Positions 1 to 9,311 of a stretch of 29,173 bases of DNA are shown in pieces. Both the position numbers and the translations under genes were made by a program. Below the pieces are notes generated by a model, which searched no databases, was not told where the DNA came from, and worked only from the letters and a program-made list of their open reading frames with translations. Source of the stretch: an uncultured Bacteroidaceae bacterium (GTDB lineage Bacteria; Bacteroidota; Bacteroidia; Bacteroidales; Bacteroidaceae); NCBI GenBank assembly GCA_904501945.1, contig CAJGCU010000019.1, positions 1 to 29,173 on the forward strand, given 5' to 3'. Position 1 is the first letter of the stretch, and each line of letters opens with the position of its first letter.

Positions 1-260
1 CACTTCAGCTGGGCGGGATCCTTCTCGGCGGTTACGCGGATTGCCTTGCCGTTTACGATGAGCTTAGAGTTTTCAACGTCAGCCTCGATTGTGCCCTCGA
101 ACTGACCGTGCATTGTGTCATACTTGAGCATGTATGCGAGATAATCTACTGGGCAGAGGTCATTGATACCTACTACCTCGATGTCGTTGCGAGTCTGAGC
201 TGCGCGGAAAACAAAACGACCGATACGGCCGAAACCGTTAATACCAACTTTAGTTGCCAT
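1..260 (-). CDS. gap: Glyceraldehyde-3-phosphate dehydrogenase, N-terminal part (runs off window)
   Basis: Glycolytic enzyme that oxidises glyceraldehyde-3-phosphate to 1,3-bisphosphoglycerate with NAD+ in the cytoplasm. The reverse complement opens with an ATG at 258-260 and reads MATKV followed by [10 protein letters not shown], the Rossmann-fold NAD-binding start of GAPDH. It continues through VVGINDL and [10 protein letters not shown], both typical of the family. Only about 86 codons are present; the catalytic cysteine region lies outside the window. The gene is divergent from mscL. A TAACTTTG -7 element at 472-479 on the minus strand would give a leader of roughly 200 bases. The family call is secure from the N-terminus alone; which GAPDH paralogue it is cannot be said. 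Confidence 0.95.
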   Translation of the reverse strand, partial: MATKVGINGFGRIGRFVFRAAQTRNDIEVVGINDLCPVDYLAYMLKYDTMHGQFEGTIEADVENSKLIVNGKAIRVTAEKDPAQLK

Positions 261-471
261 TTTCTAATTAATTAAAGGTTGAATAAATATGTTTTTTAAT
301 CCCTAATTTCTTGTTGTCTTGAAGAAAGAGCGTTACCTATACAAAATGCTATTGGGCTTATCCGCAGTTGCAGCGCTCTGCGGTTGAACATGCAGCAAAC
401 AGAAGGAGCATCCCTAGCATTGACATGTATGCAAATAAACGATATTTCATGCTTTTTCTCGTTTTCAAGCA

Positions 472-504
472 CAAAGTTACGAATAATATTTATAACTTTG
501 CAAT
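472..504 (-). promoter_or_regulatory. Probable gap promoter (Bacteroidetes -33/-7 type)
   Basis: On the minus strand TAACTTTG (472-479) matches the Bacteroidetes -7 consensus TANNTTTG. ATTG (501-504) stands 21 bases upstream, a one-mismatch -33 box. It would drive gap. The -7 box forms a perfect 8-bp inverted repeat with a plus-strand TAACTTTG at 493-500. Confidence 0.55.
493..500 (+). promoter_or_regulatory. Probable -7 element for mscL
   Basis: TAACTTTG on the plus strand matches TANNTTTG and lies 65 bases before the mscL start. No good TTTG -33 box is seen at the usual 19-21 base spacing, so this rests on the -7 match only. It faces the gap -7 element across 13 bases, so the two promoters are interleaved. 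Confidence 0.4.
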
Positions 505-565
505 GTTTTACAGATATTTTTGAAAACTTCAGAAAATCCAATACATTAATTTTAACAAAAAAACT

Positions 566-1033
566 ATGGCAAAAATTATTGACGAATTCAAAGCGTTTGC
601 CCTGAAAGGCAATGTGGTTGACATGGCGGTCGGTGTCATCATCGGCGGCGCATTCGGTAAAATCGTTTCTTCTGTTGTGGCAGACCTCATCATGCCGCTC
701 ATCGCTGTGATTGGCGGCGTGAACACGAGCGACCTGAAGCTGACGCTCAAGCCAGGCGTTGACGCTGTGCTGGACGAGAGCGGAGCCGTTGTAACAGAGG
801 CAGTTGCGGCTGTAACCTGGAACTATGGAGCGTTTGTGCAGAACGTGATTGACTTCCTCATCATCGCTGTCTGCCTTTTCTGCATCATCAAGTTTATCGC
901 TAAGCTTTCTACGCTCAAGAAGAAGAAGGAAGAAGCTGTCGAGGAAGCTCCAGCTCCTGCTCCAGAACCAGAACCAACAAAGGAGGAGATTCTTCTTGCT
1001 GAAATCCGCGACCTCTTGAAGGCTCAGAAATAA
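566..1033 (+). CDS. mscL: Large-conductance mechanosensitive channel MscL
   Basis: Inner-membrane homopentameric channel that opens under membrane tension and releases solutes during hypo-osmotic shock. The 155-residue product begins [20 protein letters not shown], the amphipathic N-terminal helix and start of TM1. The glycine-rich pore helix [16 protein letters not shown] follows. TM2 is near residues 95-115 ([18 protein letters not shown]). The C-terminus is a charged Lys/Glu stretch, an Ala/Pro/Glu-rich linker and the bundle helix ending in LLKAQK. Length is slightly above the common 130-150 residues because of the linker. The start is the first ATG in an A-rich context and matches the family start. 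It stands alone on the plus strand between gap and the convergent nadA-mnmA operon. Confidence 0.97.
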   Translation: MAKIIDEFKAFALKGNVVDMAVGVIIGGAFGKIVSSVVADLIMPLIAVIGGVNTSDLKLTLKPGVDAVLDESGAVVTEAVAAVTWNYGAFVQNVIDFLIIAVCLFCIIKFIAKLSTLKKKKEEAVEEAPAPAPEPEPTKEEILLAEIRDLLKAQK

Positions 1034-1114
1034 GATTACCCGCTCTAAGGGCGTGCGGCTCTGCATCAGACGCACATTGCCGCATGGCCATGCGCTTAGA
1101 AGGGCAATAAAAAA

Positions 1115-1131
1115 AGAATCGGCAAGATTCT
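1115..1131 (-). terminator. Rho-independent terminator of mnmA
   Basis: AGAATC and GATTCT form a 6-bp stem with a 5-base loop. Read on the minus strand, the stem is followed by a run of T (the A-run at 1107-1114). It sits about 70 bases beyond the mnmA stop, after the bidirectional hairpin at 1143-1178, and would be its second terminator. Confidence 0.6.
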
Positions 1132-1142
1132 AAAAAAGTACA

Positions 1143-1178
1143 AAATGCCAACTCGACTTTGCAGTTTAGTTGGCATTT
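1143..1178. terminator. Bidirectional terminator between mscL and mnmA
   Basis: AAATGCCAACT (1143-1153) and AGTTGGCATTT (1168-1178) form a perfect 11-bp stem with a 14-base loop. On the plus strand it is followed by CTGTTTTTTCTC, and on the minus strand by TTGTACTTTTTT. It can therefore end both convergent transcripts. Confidence 0.8.
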
Positions 1179-1202
1179 CTGTTTTTTCTCTTGTCTGGCA
1201 GT

Positions 1203-2300
1203 TCAGTTGATTTCTCCGCTGCCGAAACAGAGCTTATGCGCTTCGTCATACACCACGCAGAATTGCCCTGGAGCCACCCCGTGTATTCTGTCTGCCGACT
1301 GAAGCAGCCATCGTCCATCGGGCTTCTGCTGCAGAGTTCCTTCCATATATTCGGGCGTATGCCTGATTTTGAAGGTGACTTTCATCGCCGGGCTTCCGTC
1401 TGCTTCAACGATTTTATCCCTGAACAGCTCGTTTTCAAAAGGATTGTCCGTGATGAAGTGAAAATCATTCATGGTGACGTGGTCCTTGTACACTTTTTCA
1501 GGGTCATATCCGTGGGAGACAAACAAGATGTTGCGCTTCAGGTTCTTCTTCACCACAAACCAGGGGCCTCCGCCAAAGCCTAAGCCCTTGCGCTGTCCGA
1601 TGGTGTAGAACCACAATCCCTTGTGCTCCCCTATCTTCTTGCCGGTCTCGATTTCTCGCACATCGCCGGGGTTCTCGCCCAGATGAGCCTTGATGTAATC
1701 GCGGAAATCGATGTTGCCCAGAAAGCAGATGCCCTGGCTGTCTTTGCGGGCTGCATTCAGCAGGTGCGCCTTCTCTGCCACTTCGCGCACTTCGTGCTTC
1801 CACAGGTGACCGATGGGGAACTTCAATTTGTTCACTTGCAAAGCGTTTATCTGGCACAGGAAGTCGGTCTGGTCCTTCACGGGGTCGGGCGATGTGGAGA
1901 GCCACACTTTTCCGCCTGCCAAAGTCGTTGTTGCGTAATGGCCTGTAGCGGTAATGTCAAACTCCTTGCCTACGGCCTCTTCGAAGCAGCCGAACTTGAT
2001 GAGCTTGTTGCACATCACATCCGGATTGGGCGTCAATCCCTGCCGCGCCTTCTCCATCGTGTAGCCTACCACCTTGTCCCAATACTCCTTGTGAAGGTCC
2101 ACCACATCGAATTTTGCCCCGTACTTGCGGGCAAGCCACTGGCATATCTCCACATCTTCTTCAGACGTGCAGTTCCATTCCGTATCCTTGTCAGGACCTA
2201 TCTTTATGTAAAACAGATGCGGGTCGAATCCTTGCTCTTTCAGCAGATGTACCGAAACTGCTGAATCCACTCCGCCCGAAACCAAAGCTGCGACCGTCAT
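1203..2300 (-). CDS. mnmA: tRNA-specific 2-thiouridylase MnmA
   Basis: Cytoplasmic enzyme that thiolates U34 of the tRNAs for Lys, Glu and Gln, using ATP and a relayed persulfide sulfur. The 365-residue product starts with the PP-loop SGGVDSAVS (residues 8-16). The two catalytic cysteines are visible: Cys97 in NPDVMCNKLIKFG and Cys192 in DSQGICFLG. TGHYA near residue 119 and YTIGQRKGLG are further family motifs. The ATG at 2298-2300 follows the nadA stop by only 4 bases, so the two are almost certainly cotranscribed. Length is normal for the family. The pairing with nadA is not a functional pathway I know; both proteins are linked to sulfur or Fe-S chemistry, which is only a loose rationale. 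Confidence 0.96.
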   Translation of the reverse strand: MTVAALVSGGVDSAVSVHLLKEQGFDPHLFYIKIGPDKDTEWNCTSEEDVEICQWLARKYGAKFDVVDLHKEYWDKVVGYTMEKARQGLTPNPDVMCNKLIKFGCFEEAVGKEFDITATGHYATTTLAGGKVWLSTSPDPVKDQTDFLCQINALQVNKLKFPIGHLWKHEVREVAEKAHLLNAARKDSQGICFLGNIDFRDYIKAHLGENPGDVREIETGKKIGEHKGLWFYTIGQRKGLGFGGGPWFVVKKNLKRNILFVSHGYDPEKVYKDHVTMNDFHFITDNPFENELFRDKIVEADGSPAMKVTFKIRHTPEYMEGTLQQKPDGRWLLQSADRIHGVAPGQFCVVYDEAHKLCFGSGEIN

Positions 2301-2304
2301 ATTC

Positions 2305-3330
2305 CTATTTGCTTGACATAGCAGACTTTAAGTTCTTTGAAATCTCCAGCATCTTGTCGATGGGCTTTATTGCTTTTTCTGCAATTTCAGGAGCTACTTC
2401 AATGGCTGGCCACTCATATTTCAAAGTGTTGTACAGCTTATTTAACGTATTGAGCTTCATGAACTCGCATTCGTTGCAAGAGCATCCTGCCGCTTCGCTC
2501 ATTTCTGGGGGAGCTGGAATGAACAGCTTGCCCGGGCAGGCCTTTTTCATTTCGTGCAGAATGCCGCTTTCGGTTGCAACAATAAATTCTGTAGCCTCAT
2601 CCTTGATGGCAAAGTTCAGCAATCCTGCCGTAGAGCCTATCACGTCGGCCACCTTCTGGATGGGTGCCGGACACTCTGGATGAACCAGTATCTTTGCCTC
2701 CGGATGCTCGGCCTTGATGGCAAGGATTTTCTCCAACGAAAATTGTCCATGAACATGGCAGCCGCCATCCCACAAGAGCATTTCGCGCCCTGTGACAGCA
2801 TTTATATAGCCACCCAGATTCTTGTCGGGACCAAAGATAAGCTTCTCGTCCTTGGGGAATGAATCGACAACCAGTTCTGCGTTGCTTGAAGTGACAACCA
2901 CATCGGTCAAAGCCTTTACGGCAGCCGTTGTGTTGACATAGCTCACCACCTTGTAGCCGGGATGCGCCTCTACAAACGCCTTCAAATCTTCAGCCTTGCA
3001 GCTGTCAGCCAGCGAGCATCCCGCATTCAAGTCAAGCACCAGCACTTTCTTGCCCGGGCAGAGAATCTTGTTCGTCTCTCCCATGAAGTGCACGCCGCAC
3101 ATCACAATCACGTCAGCATCAGTCTTGGCCGACCATTGCGCCAAGGCCAGCGAGTCTCCCACAAAGTCAGCAATATCCTGAATGGCGCCATCCGTATAGT
3201 AATGAGCCAGAATCACAGCATTCTTTTCTGCACACATTCTGCGGATTTCGGCTTTCACGTCGACATCAGCAGGGACGGGTTCATCCACATATCCCTTTTC
3301 TATCCAGGCATCTTTTACGTTCATATCCAT
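2305..3330 (-). CDS. nadA: Quinolinate synthase NadA
   Basis: Oxygen-sensitive 4Fe-4S enzyme of de novo NAD biosynthesis; it condenses iminoaspartate with dihydroxyacetone phosphate to give quinolinate. The 341-residue product shows LAHYYTDGAIQDIADFVGDS near residue 41, VIVMCGVHFMGETNKIL near 75, the cysteine region NAGCSLADSC at 102-111, VHPECPAP, and the C-terminal GCSCNECEFM. These supply the cluster cysteines. MDMNV has two possible ATGs two codons apart; the upstream one is used here. It is the first gene of a two-gene operon with mnmA. No nadB or nadC is seen in the window. Confidence 0.96.
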   Translation of the reverse strand: MDMNVKDAWIEKGYVDEPVPADVDVKAEIRRMCAEKNAVILAHYYTDGAIQDIADFVGDSLALAQWSAKTDADVIVMCGVHFMGETNKILCPGKKVLVLDLNAGCSLADSCKAEDLKAFVEAHPGYKVVSYVNTTAAVKALTDVVVTSSNAELVVDSFPKDEKLIFGPDKNLGGYINAVTGREMLLWDGGCHVHGQFSLEKILAIKAEHPEAKILVHPECPAPIQKVADVIGSTAGLLNFAIKDEATEFIVATESGILHEMKKACPGKLFIPAPPEMSEAAGCSCNECEFMKLNTLNKLYNTLKYEWPAIEVAPEIAEKAIKPIDKMLEISKNLKSAMSSK

Positions 3331-3351
3331 TACATTTACAAATTATGGTTA

Positions 3352-3382
3352 CAAAGGTATCAAAAAAAGTCTGTTACACAAA
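3352..3382 (-). promoter_or_regulatory. Promoter of the nadA-mnmA operon
   Basis: On the minus strand TTTG (3379-3382), 19 bases, then TACCTTTG (3352-3359) is a full match to the Bacteroidetes -33/-7 promoter. The -7 box is 21 bases from the nadA start, so the leader is very short. Confidence 0.8.
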
Positions 3383-3465
3383 ACAATCATCCCGATTTCT
3401 TCTGCAACCCGACGGAAATAGAGAGCGCCTCAGCCATTGCAAGCAGCCGGATGCTCATATAAGAT

Positions 3466-3525
3466 GCACCCTTCATCGCAATTACGCTATAGGGCAAAAG
3501 GTAATGGCGATGAAGGGCGCAACCC
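3466..3525. repeat. Dispersed 23-bp repeat family, copy A
   Basis: The spacer between nadA and the C10 protease contains CGCAATTACGCTATAGGGC, about 16 of 19 identical to the same block at 16369-16387. A second diverged unit follows 23 bases later (core CGATGAAGGGCG). The two ends also pair: CCCTTCATCGC with GCGATGAAGGG at 3469-3517, giving a hairpin. The rest of the 253-base spacer holds the nadA promoter and nothing else I can identify. Confidence 0.55.
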
Positions 3526-3583
3526 CACATTGGCTATTCGCGCAAAAAAACGCAGATGGCTGAAAATATTCAGGACAAGGCAG

Positions 3584-6500
3584 CTACCTCTTGTGCAGAT
3601 ACTTCTTGCCGTTGATAATGTAAACGCCCGGCTCGACAATTTCCGACACTCTCACTCCCTGAAGCGTAAAGATGCCCTGGGGAGCAGCTGCAGCCGGGCT
3701 TTCCAAGTCCTCAATGCCATTGGCATCGCCGCCTTCAGAAGGCAAGGGCGCCACATAAGTGAGAACAAAGTTGTCGGCCTTATACCAGCGGCCTTCTCTG
3801 ACACCTATCTCAAGAGTCCCCGTTGAGAGCCCCTCTGCCGCCGTAACCTGAATGCTGTCAATCGCCGCTTCTGTAAGATAGAGATTTCCAAATGGATGCC
3901 CAGCAACTGTAACAGCCGAATCGCCTGCAAACAGGGTCACAGTCGAATGCGAATCCGTTCCAAGCATGGCTGTCAGGCGGTAATAGCCGGGAACAAGTCC
4001 TTCCACAACCTGCGAGATGGCTACCGAAGTGGAGTCGGCTGAAGGGATAACGCTCTGGAACACATATTGCCCATCGAGTCCTGCGGCATGATATCTGTCG
4101 GCAAGCGTGCCGTCCTTCACGAAGGAAACTGCCGCCAGGCCTTCTTTCTCGCCAACGGTCCATCCCTTGTCGCTCTTTGTCTCAAAAGAAGGATTCACAA
4201 TGCAGGAAGTAAAGTCAACCTCTACATTGCCGGCGAAAGCAAAGGCTCTCATGAAGCTGTCCATTTCTGACTCAAGCCGCGCGGCATAGTTCTTGACTTT
4301 TGTTCCCGTCGTGAGCTCAGAGCCTTCGCCGCGATTAGAGAACTCATGCTCTGCCTCATCTATCTTGGCCCCGAAAGAGCGAATCGCATCGTCCGCCACC
4401 CAATTGCCATAATCAGCCAAGAGAGCATACGCACTATCGATTGTCTGCGCCAGAATAATGAACGGAGGGTCAAGCAAGATGTTGGAATAGGCACGGAATG
4501 TCTTCGTCAAATCGCTTGCGCACCAATAGCCGCGCAAGGCCTCAACGGCTGCCCCCTCTTCAACAGGAACAAAATATTGCGACTCTTCATCGTTCAGAAG
4601 CTGCGACTGGGCTGGGGCTTTCATATTGACGAACGTGCCCGCCATCCCTTCATCAGCATTCTTGACGGGAGCAGTCAGCACAGTAACGTTTTCAGCAGCC
4701 AAGACCTGATTCTCAGCAGAAGAAGTCATGACCAAGTATGTTTTTCCCGCTTCCAGCTTTTTCACGTCTTCAGTCTTCCCTGAAATGCCGCTGCTGGTGT
4801 GCGACAAGACTTCACGGGCAATAATACCTTCTGGCACAGCCACATCAAAAGGAGAAGTCAGCAAATACCATTTTGCAGGTTCAGCATCAAGGAACAATTC
4901 CGCTTTAGCAGCCACAAAGGATGAATGAGGCGCAAAGCTGTATCCTGGCACAAGGCGAAGATAAGCGCACTTCCCTGCCCTAACCACATTGATGCCTGCG
5001 GCCTGGCTGTCGTCGGCCACATAAATGAGCGCATTAGGATTGACGTCCAGCGGCTCCACCTCCTTGATGTCTGCACATTGCGTCAAATCGTATGATGTTG
5101 CAGACTTATAGGTACTTTTCCCAGCAAACGAAGTGCTGCTGAATGCGGTAGCATCAAAATTGCCCTTGATTGCCAAGCAGTTATTTTCAAAACCCACAAC
5201 ATCCATATCGATGGACTTCAGCACAAAGCGGACAATGGTATCAGCCGTTTCTGGAAGAATGGAAATGTCCGTATTAGGAATAGGATTTATCAGCTTACCA
5301 TAATAGTACTTTCCTGCTTCGAACGGGCAAGTGGATGTGCCTGTTATGCTGAAAGAAACCTGTCCAGCCTCCTTCCCCTCGAGAGCAAGCTTACCAGTCT
5401 TGTAACCCAGTTCCTTCCACGCCTTCGCCGTCTCGTCATAGGTGTAGAACATCATGCGCAACGTTTCTTCACGCCCCAATGCTGACGCGTTGTAAAGCTC
5501 GGCAAAAGCTTTGGATTTGGCATTGTAGACAACCTGATAGTCCTCTCCCTCAAAGCGTTCCGTCTTGCTGCTGCCAGCCACCTGAAGCCCCTTCAAACGG
5601 AGGTCGGCTTCCGCTACGGAAGGAGTCACGCTTGTCCGTGCCAGAACATTCAGATTCTTGTCCGCCAGCGTCAAATGCCAAAGACGAGTGCTGGAAGGCT
5701 TGAAGTCTAACATGAATTCAGCCGTTTCTCCCGACTTCAACACCAGATTTTCATTACTTGACTTGGCTTCCGACAACTTGAAAACCTTGTTGGCAGTAGT
5801 GGACGCAAAGAGATATACGCCTTTCAGATCCAGAGGAGAATGGTTTTTCACCTTCACCATCACAGCTCCCGTCAGATTCTCGTAGGCATCACCTACAACC
5901 TCGATGCTTGCCTCAACATTCTGCTTCTGCGGACGAATCTTGTAAGTCATGCCCTGCCACATCCTGAAATTATTCATACCCGTCTCATCATCAACGGTAT
6001 ACCAGCCGTCACCTTGTCCGCCCCAACCAAAATTGAAATGGAAAAGCCCCGTGCTTGACTGATAGCCATCAAGCACCACCGCATGGCCTGCGCTCTCTTC
6101 ATGATAGCCAGTATAGACAATCGGATGACCCGCAGCCAAGTCGTCATAAATCATCTTCTCCCACTCCTCAAGAGCAATCCAGCTATGAGTGCCATCGCTC
6201 TTGTAGATGCTTTCGCTCAACAAATTGAAGTAAGTCTTCAAAGGGTTCACAAGGTCCGTTATCTGAGCTCCCGACGACTCGCCATAATCCATCTTGCCCA
6301 TTGCCCCAACAGCATACACAAGGTCGGCGACAGCCTGCCTGAACTCCTTGGGTTCACCACCATTATAACGGTCGAGCATCAAATCCCATTTGATAGGAGT
6401 GCCCTTCTTTATCTGATCTGTCACAGGAATACGGTGCCACTCATCTGCGCCATAGACAGGGGTGTCGGCCAAGAAAACATCCGGATTATCATTCCTATAA

Positions 6501-7069
6501 TAATAGATAACCTGTGCTGCAGCCGTTGCCGTACATCCTGTCACAGCACGAGAGTTCTTTCCTGGTATGTAAGGGCAACGGTCATTATATGGCGATGTCT
6601 GATGCCAATGAGTGGTCAGCAGAGGAGATATATTTTTCAAACCCTTTATCTTACTGGGAGCTTTTCGTTTACTGCTCTTGCGACTGACATTCTGCCCTGC
6701 CTCTTGAGCATCCTCAATAGCCAACTTATAGTAATCCAGCCACTTGAAGAAATGTGGCGGCAAAGCGTCCTCATCGAAATCCCCCTGTTCAGTATAGCCC
6801 AACACTTCAGGAAGACAGTCATCTCCACTCACTATAACAAAACCCTGCCCTTCACCCCGAGAAAAGATGTAATAAGGAGAAGTCGATTTTGTCTGCTGAT
6901 TCAAATGGCGAGCCTTTGCTTCTGTACGGACAGCAGCCTTTACCAGCACAGGTTCAGCCCCAGCCCCCATAGCGGATGCTATCGACTTAGCCTTTTCAAA
7001 ATCAATCGGTTCTGCTTTCACACTCGCAGCAACAAGCATGAAAAGAGAATAAATCAGTAAATTTTTCAT
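3584..7069 (-). CDS. Secreted C10 family cysteine protease (streptopain/interpain-like)
   Basis: Predicted papain-fold protease of the SpeB/interpain group, exported and acting outside the cell. The 1161-residue product has a signal peptide (residues 1-19, ending VKA). A C10 propeptide follows, with SPYYIFSRGEGQGFVIVSGD near 64-83. The mature catalytic domain starts around LLTTHWHQTSPYNDRCP (150-166). The nucleophile is Cys179 in AVTGCTATAAAQV and the catalytic His is His329 in SAGHAVVLDGY; FNFGWGGQGDGWY follows. About 800 residues of beta-rich C-terminal sequence follow, ending in IFTLQGVRV and GVYIINGKKYLHKR. That ending resembles the C-terminal tails of many exported Bacteroidales proteins and may be a type IX sorting domain. 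It lies 35 bases behind lepA on the same strand with no separate promoter seen. Protease identity is firm; substrate unknown. Confidence 0.9.
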   Translation of the reverse strand: MKNLLIYSLFMLVAASVKAEPIDFEKAKSIASAMGAGAEPVLVKAAVRTEAKARHLNQQTKSTSPYYIFSRGEGQGFVIVSGDDCLPEVLGYTEQGDFDEDALPPHFFKWLDYYKLAIEDAQEAGQNVSRKSSKRKAPSKIKGLKNISPLLTTHWHQTSPYNDRCPYIPGKNSRAVTGCTATAAAQVIYYYRNDNPDVFLADTPVYGADEWHRIPVTDQIKKGTPIKWDLMLDRYNGGEPKEFRQAVADLVYAVGAMGKMDYGESSGAQITDLVNPLKTYFNLLSESIYKSDGTHSWIALEEWEKMIYDDLAAGHPIVYTGYHEESAGHAVVLDGYQSSTGLFHFNFGWGGQGDGWYTVDDETGMNNFRMWQGMTYKIRPQKQNVEASIEVVGDAYENLTGAVMVKVKNHSPLDLKGVYLFASTTANKVFKLSEAKSSNENLVLKSGETAEFMLDFKPSSTRLWHLTLADKNLNVLARTSVTPSVAEADLRLKGLQVAGSSKTERFEGEDYQVVYNAKSKAFAELYNASALGREETLRMMFYTYDETAKAWKELGYKTGKLALEGKEAGQVSFSITGTSTCPFEAGKYYYGKLINPIPNTDISILPETADTIVRFVLKSIDMDVVGFENNCLAIKGNFDATAFSSTSFAGKSTYKSATSYDLTQCADIKEVEPLDVNPNALIYVADDSQAAGINVVRAGKCAYLRLVPGYSFAPHSSFVAAKAELFLDAEPAKWYLLTSPFDVAVPEGIIAREVLSHTSSGISGKTEDVKKLEAGKTYLVMTSSAENQVLAAENVTVLTAPVKNADEGMAGTFVNMKAPAQSQLLNDEESQYFVPVEEGAAVEALRGYWCASDLTKTFRAYSNILLDPPFIILAQTIDSAYALLADYGNWVADDAIRSFGAKIDEAEHEFSNRGEGSELTTGTKVKNYAARLESEMDSFMRAFAFAGNVEVDFTSCIVNPSFETKSDKGWTVGEKEGLAAVSFVKDGTLADRYHAAGLDGQYVFQSVIPSADSTSVAISQVVEGLVPGYYRLTAMLGTDSHSTVTLFAGDSAVTVAGHPFGNLYLTEAAIDSIQVTAAEGLSTGTLEIGVREGRWYKADNFVLTYVAPLPSEGGDANGIEDLESPAAAAPQGIFTLQGVRVSEIVEPGVYIINGKKYLHKR

Positions 7070-7104
7070 ATAGTTTCAGGTTAGTTGCATCTAATTTAAT
7101 CTCA

Positions 7105-8913
7105 TCAATCGTCATCCAGCTTCAGCACAGCCAGGAACGCTTTCTGTGGAACGCTGACATTTCCAATCTGCTTCATGCGCTTCTTTCCTCTCTTCTGTTT
7201 TTCAAGCAGCTTGCGCTTACGGGAAACGTCACCTCCGTAACACTTGGCAAGCACATCTTTACGCACCTGCTTAACAGTTTCGCGTGCCACAATCTTTCCG
7301 CCAATAGCAGCTTGAATAGCAATATCGAATTGCTGGCGAGGCAGCAAGTCCTTCAAACGCTCACACATGCGTCGTCCCAACGTAACTGCATTATCAACAT
7401 GAGTCAAAGTAGAGAGCGCATCGACAGATTCGCCGTTGAGAAGAATATCAAGCTTCACAAGCTTGCTCTCCCTGAAACCTGCCGGATGGTAATCGAAAGA
7501 AGCATATCCTCGACTGACACTCTTGAGCTTGTCGTAGAAGTCTATGACGATTTCGCCTAGCGGCATGAGGAATTCAATCTCCACACGATTACCAGCAATG
7601 AAGTCTTGTTTCACCAATTCAGCACGTTTGCCCAGACACAAAGTCATGATAGGACCAATGTAATTGGCTGTCGTAATGACCGTTGCACGAATATAAGGCT
7701 CTTCCACATGGTCTATCAACGTCGGGTCGGGCATACCGCTCGGATTATGCACTTCCTGCACTTCACCATGCTTGTCGTAGATGAGGTAGCTAACATTGGG
7801 CACAGTGGTGATAACGTCCATATCGAATTCTCTATCCAATCGTTCCTGAACAATTTCCATATGAAGCAATCCCAAGAATCCACAACGGAAACCGAAGCCA
7901 AGTGCTGCCGAACTTTCGTGCATGAACGTGAGAGAGGCATCGTTGAGCTGAAGCTTCTCCAATGACGTGCGAAGATTCTCATAATCTTCTGTTTCAATAG
8001 GATAGATACCTGCAAACACCATCGGCTTCACTTCCTGAAAGCCTTGTATCGCCTCTGAAGCAGGATTGGCAAGCGAAGTGATGGTATCGCCCACTTTCAC
8101 TTCCGTCGCATTCTTTATGCCCGTAACGATATATCCCACATCTCCTGTACGCAATTCCTTCTTGGGCACCATATTCATCTTCAACGTACCAATCTCTTCT
8201 GCAAGATACTCTTTCTTGGTATTGATGAAGCGAACCTTTCCGCCAGGACGCATAACACCATTGATAATCTTGAAATAGGCTATGACACCACGATATGAAT
8301 TGAATACGGAGTCAAAAATGAGAGCTTGAAGCGGAGCTTCCTCATCGCCAACAGGATGAGGCACACGCTCAACCACAGCATTCAAGATTTCTTCCACACC
8401 TTCGCCCGTCTTTCCGCTAGCATAGATGATGTCTTCGAGGTCACAGCCAATCAAATCAATAATTTCATCCGCCACCTCTTCTGGCATAGCGCTTGGCATA
8501 TCTATTTTATTGATAACCGGTATGATTTCCAAATTGTTATCAATAGCCATATAAAGGTTAGAAATAGTCTGCGCCTGTACGCCCTGTGTCGCATCAACAA
8601 CCAGCAACGCTCCTTCGCATGCAGCGATAGAACGGCTCACTTCATAAGAAAAGTCAACGTGTCCCGGAGTGTCAATCAGATTCAGCACATAATTCTGTCC
8701 CTTAAATTCCTCTTTCTCACCATTATAGCAATGCTCCATCTGGATGGCATGACTCTTGATGGTAATACCTCTTTCCTGCTCCAAATCCATATTATCAAGC
8801 ATCTGCCCCTGAGTAATCTTGATGGTATTTGTCTTTTCCAGCAATCTGTCAGCCAATGTTGACTTTCCGTGGTCTATATGCGCAATGATGCAAAAGTTTC
8901 TTATATTCTTCAT
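7105..8913 (-). CDS. lepA: Elongation factor 4 (LepA), ribosome back-translocase GTPase
   Basis: Translation GTPase that binds the ribosome, with roles reported in back-translocation and in 30S assembly. The 602-residue product has G1 AHIDHGKST (11-19), G2 within ERGITIKS, G3 DTPGHVDF and G4 [11 protein letters not shown]-like domains follow, then the LepA-specific C-terminal domain, seen in [22 protein letters not shown] and the basic [18 protein letters not shown]. Length is typical for the family. The start is the ATG next to the [16 protein letters not shown] motif, as in other LepA proteins. It has its own promoter at 8946-8976 and may read through into the C10 protease gene downstream. 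Confidence 0.98.
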   Translation of the reverse strand: MKNIRNFCIIAHIDHGKSTLADRLLEKTNTIKITQGQMLDNMDLEQERGITIKSHAIQMEHCYNGEKEEFKGQNYVLNLIDTPGHVDFSYEVSRSIAACEGALLVVDATQGVQAQTISNLYMAIDNNLEIIPVINKIDMPSAMPEEVADEIIDLIGCDLEDIIYASGKTGEGVEEILNAVVERVPHPVGDEEAPLQALIFDSVFNSYRGVIAYFKIINGVMRPGGKVRFINTKKEYLAEEIGTLKMNMVPKKELRTGDVGYIVTGIKNATEVKVGDTITSLANPASEAIQGFQEVKPMVFAGIYPIETEDYENLRTSLEKLQLNDASLTFMHESSAALGFGFRCGFLGLLHMEIVQERLDREFDMDVITTVPNVSYLIYDKHGEVQEVHNPSGMPDPTLIDHVEEPYIRATVITTANYIGPIMTLCLGKRAELVKQDFIAGNRVEIEFLMPLGEIVIDFYDKLKSVSRGYASFDYHPAGFRESKLVKLDILLNGESVDALSTLTHVDNAVTLGRRMCERLKDLLPRQQFDIAIQAAIGGKIVARETVKQVRKDVLAKCYGGDVSRKRKLLEKQKRGKKRMKQIGNVSVPQKAFLAVLKLDDD

Positions 8914-8945
8914 ATCGTATTTACGTAACTGCTAAAATGAGGGTA

Positions 8946-8976
8946 CAAAGTTAACGAAAATTGAGGACTCAACAAA
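8946..8976 (-). promoter_or_regulatory. Promoter of lepA
   Basis: On the minus strand TTTG (8973-8976), 19 bases, TAACTTTG (8946-8953) is a full Bacteroidetes promoter match. It lies 32 bases upstream of the lepA start. Confidence 0.8.
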
Positions 8977-9250
8977 AGGAATGGAGCTTTTTTACATTTT
9001 CTCGCAACAGCACTTTCACTTCGATTCACAAATCTTTTCCCAATATAATTGCAAAGCGCTTAAATTTCACGCCCTACAGCCCCTAATCCACATGAGGCAC
9101 ACCGATACTTTGATGTGCCCCATATCGACATTTCATTCAGCATAGCATCGCTTTCAAGGGCACAACATCGTATAGCAGCAGAAAGGAGCAAGTGTTCCTT
9201 CCACAAAAAAGCAACGCTTCTCCCACCCTACCTTTTTCAAACCAGATGTA
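8977..9250. other. Non-coding spacer between lepA and the winged-helix gene
   Basis: No open frame of interest is present. The stretch 9068-9180 contains diverged units of the 23-bp repeat family (for example GCCCCATATCGACATTT near 9117). It also contains a small inverted repeat GGCACA/TGTGCC near 9088-9118. No promoter for a further gene is seen. Confidence 0.4.
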
Positions 9251-9253
9251 TAA

Positions 9254-9287
9254 AAAATGCGTAACTCAAAAATGAGCTACGCATTTT
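9254..9287 (-). terminator. Rho-independent terminator of the winged-helix gene
   Basis: AAAATGCGTAACTC (9254-9267) and GAGCTACGCATTTT (9274-9287) form a 14-bp stem with one mismatch and a 6-base loop. On the minus strand it ends in a T run (A-run 9252-9257). It lies 25 bases beyond the stop of the 70-residue gene. Confidence 0.85.
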
Positions 9288-9311
9288 ATAAGTTTTTCAG
9301 TTTTTCATTAA

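Noticed and set aside
296..1075. Long minus-strand frame opposite mscL
   Set aside because: It is antisense to a clear mscL gene and has no family resemblance.
6083..7060. 325-codon plus-strand frame opposite the C10 protease
   Set aside because: It lies antisense to the signal peptide, propeptide and catalytic domain of a well-supported gene and has no protein-like motifs.
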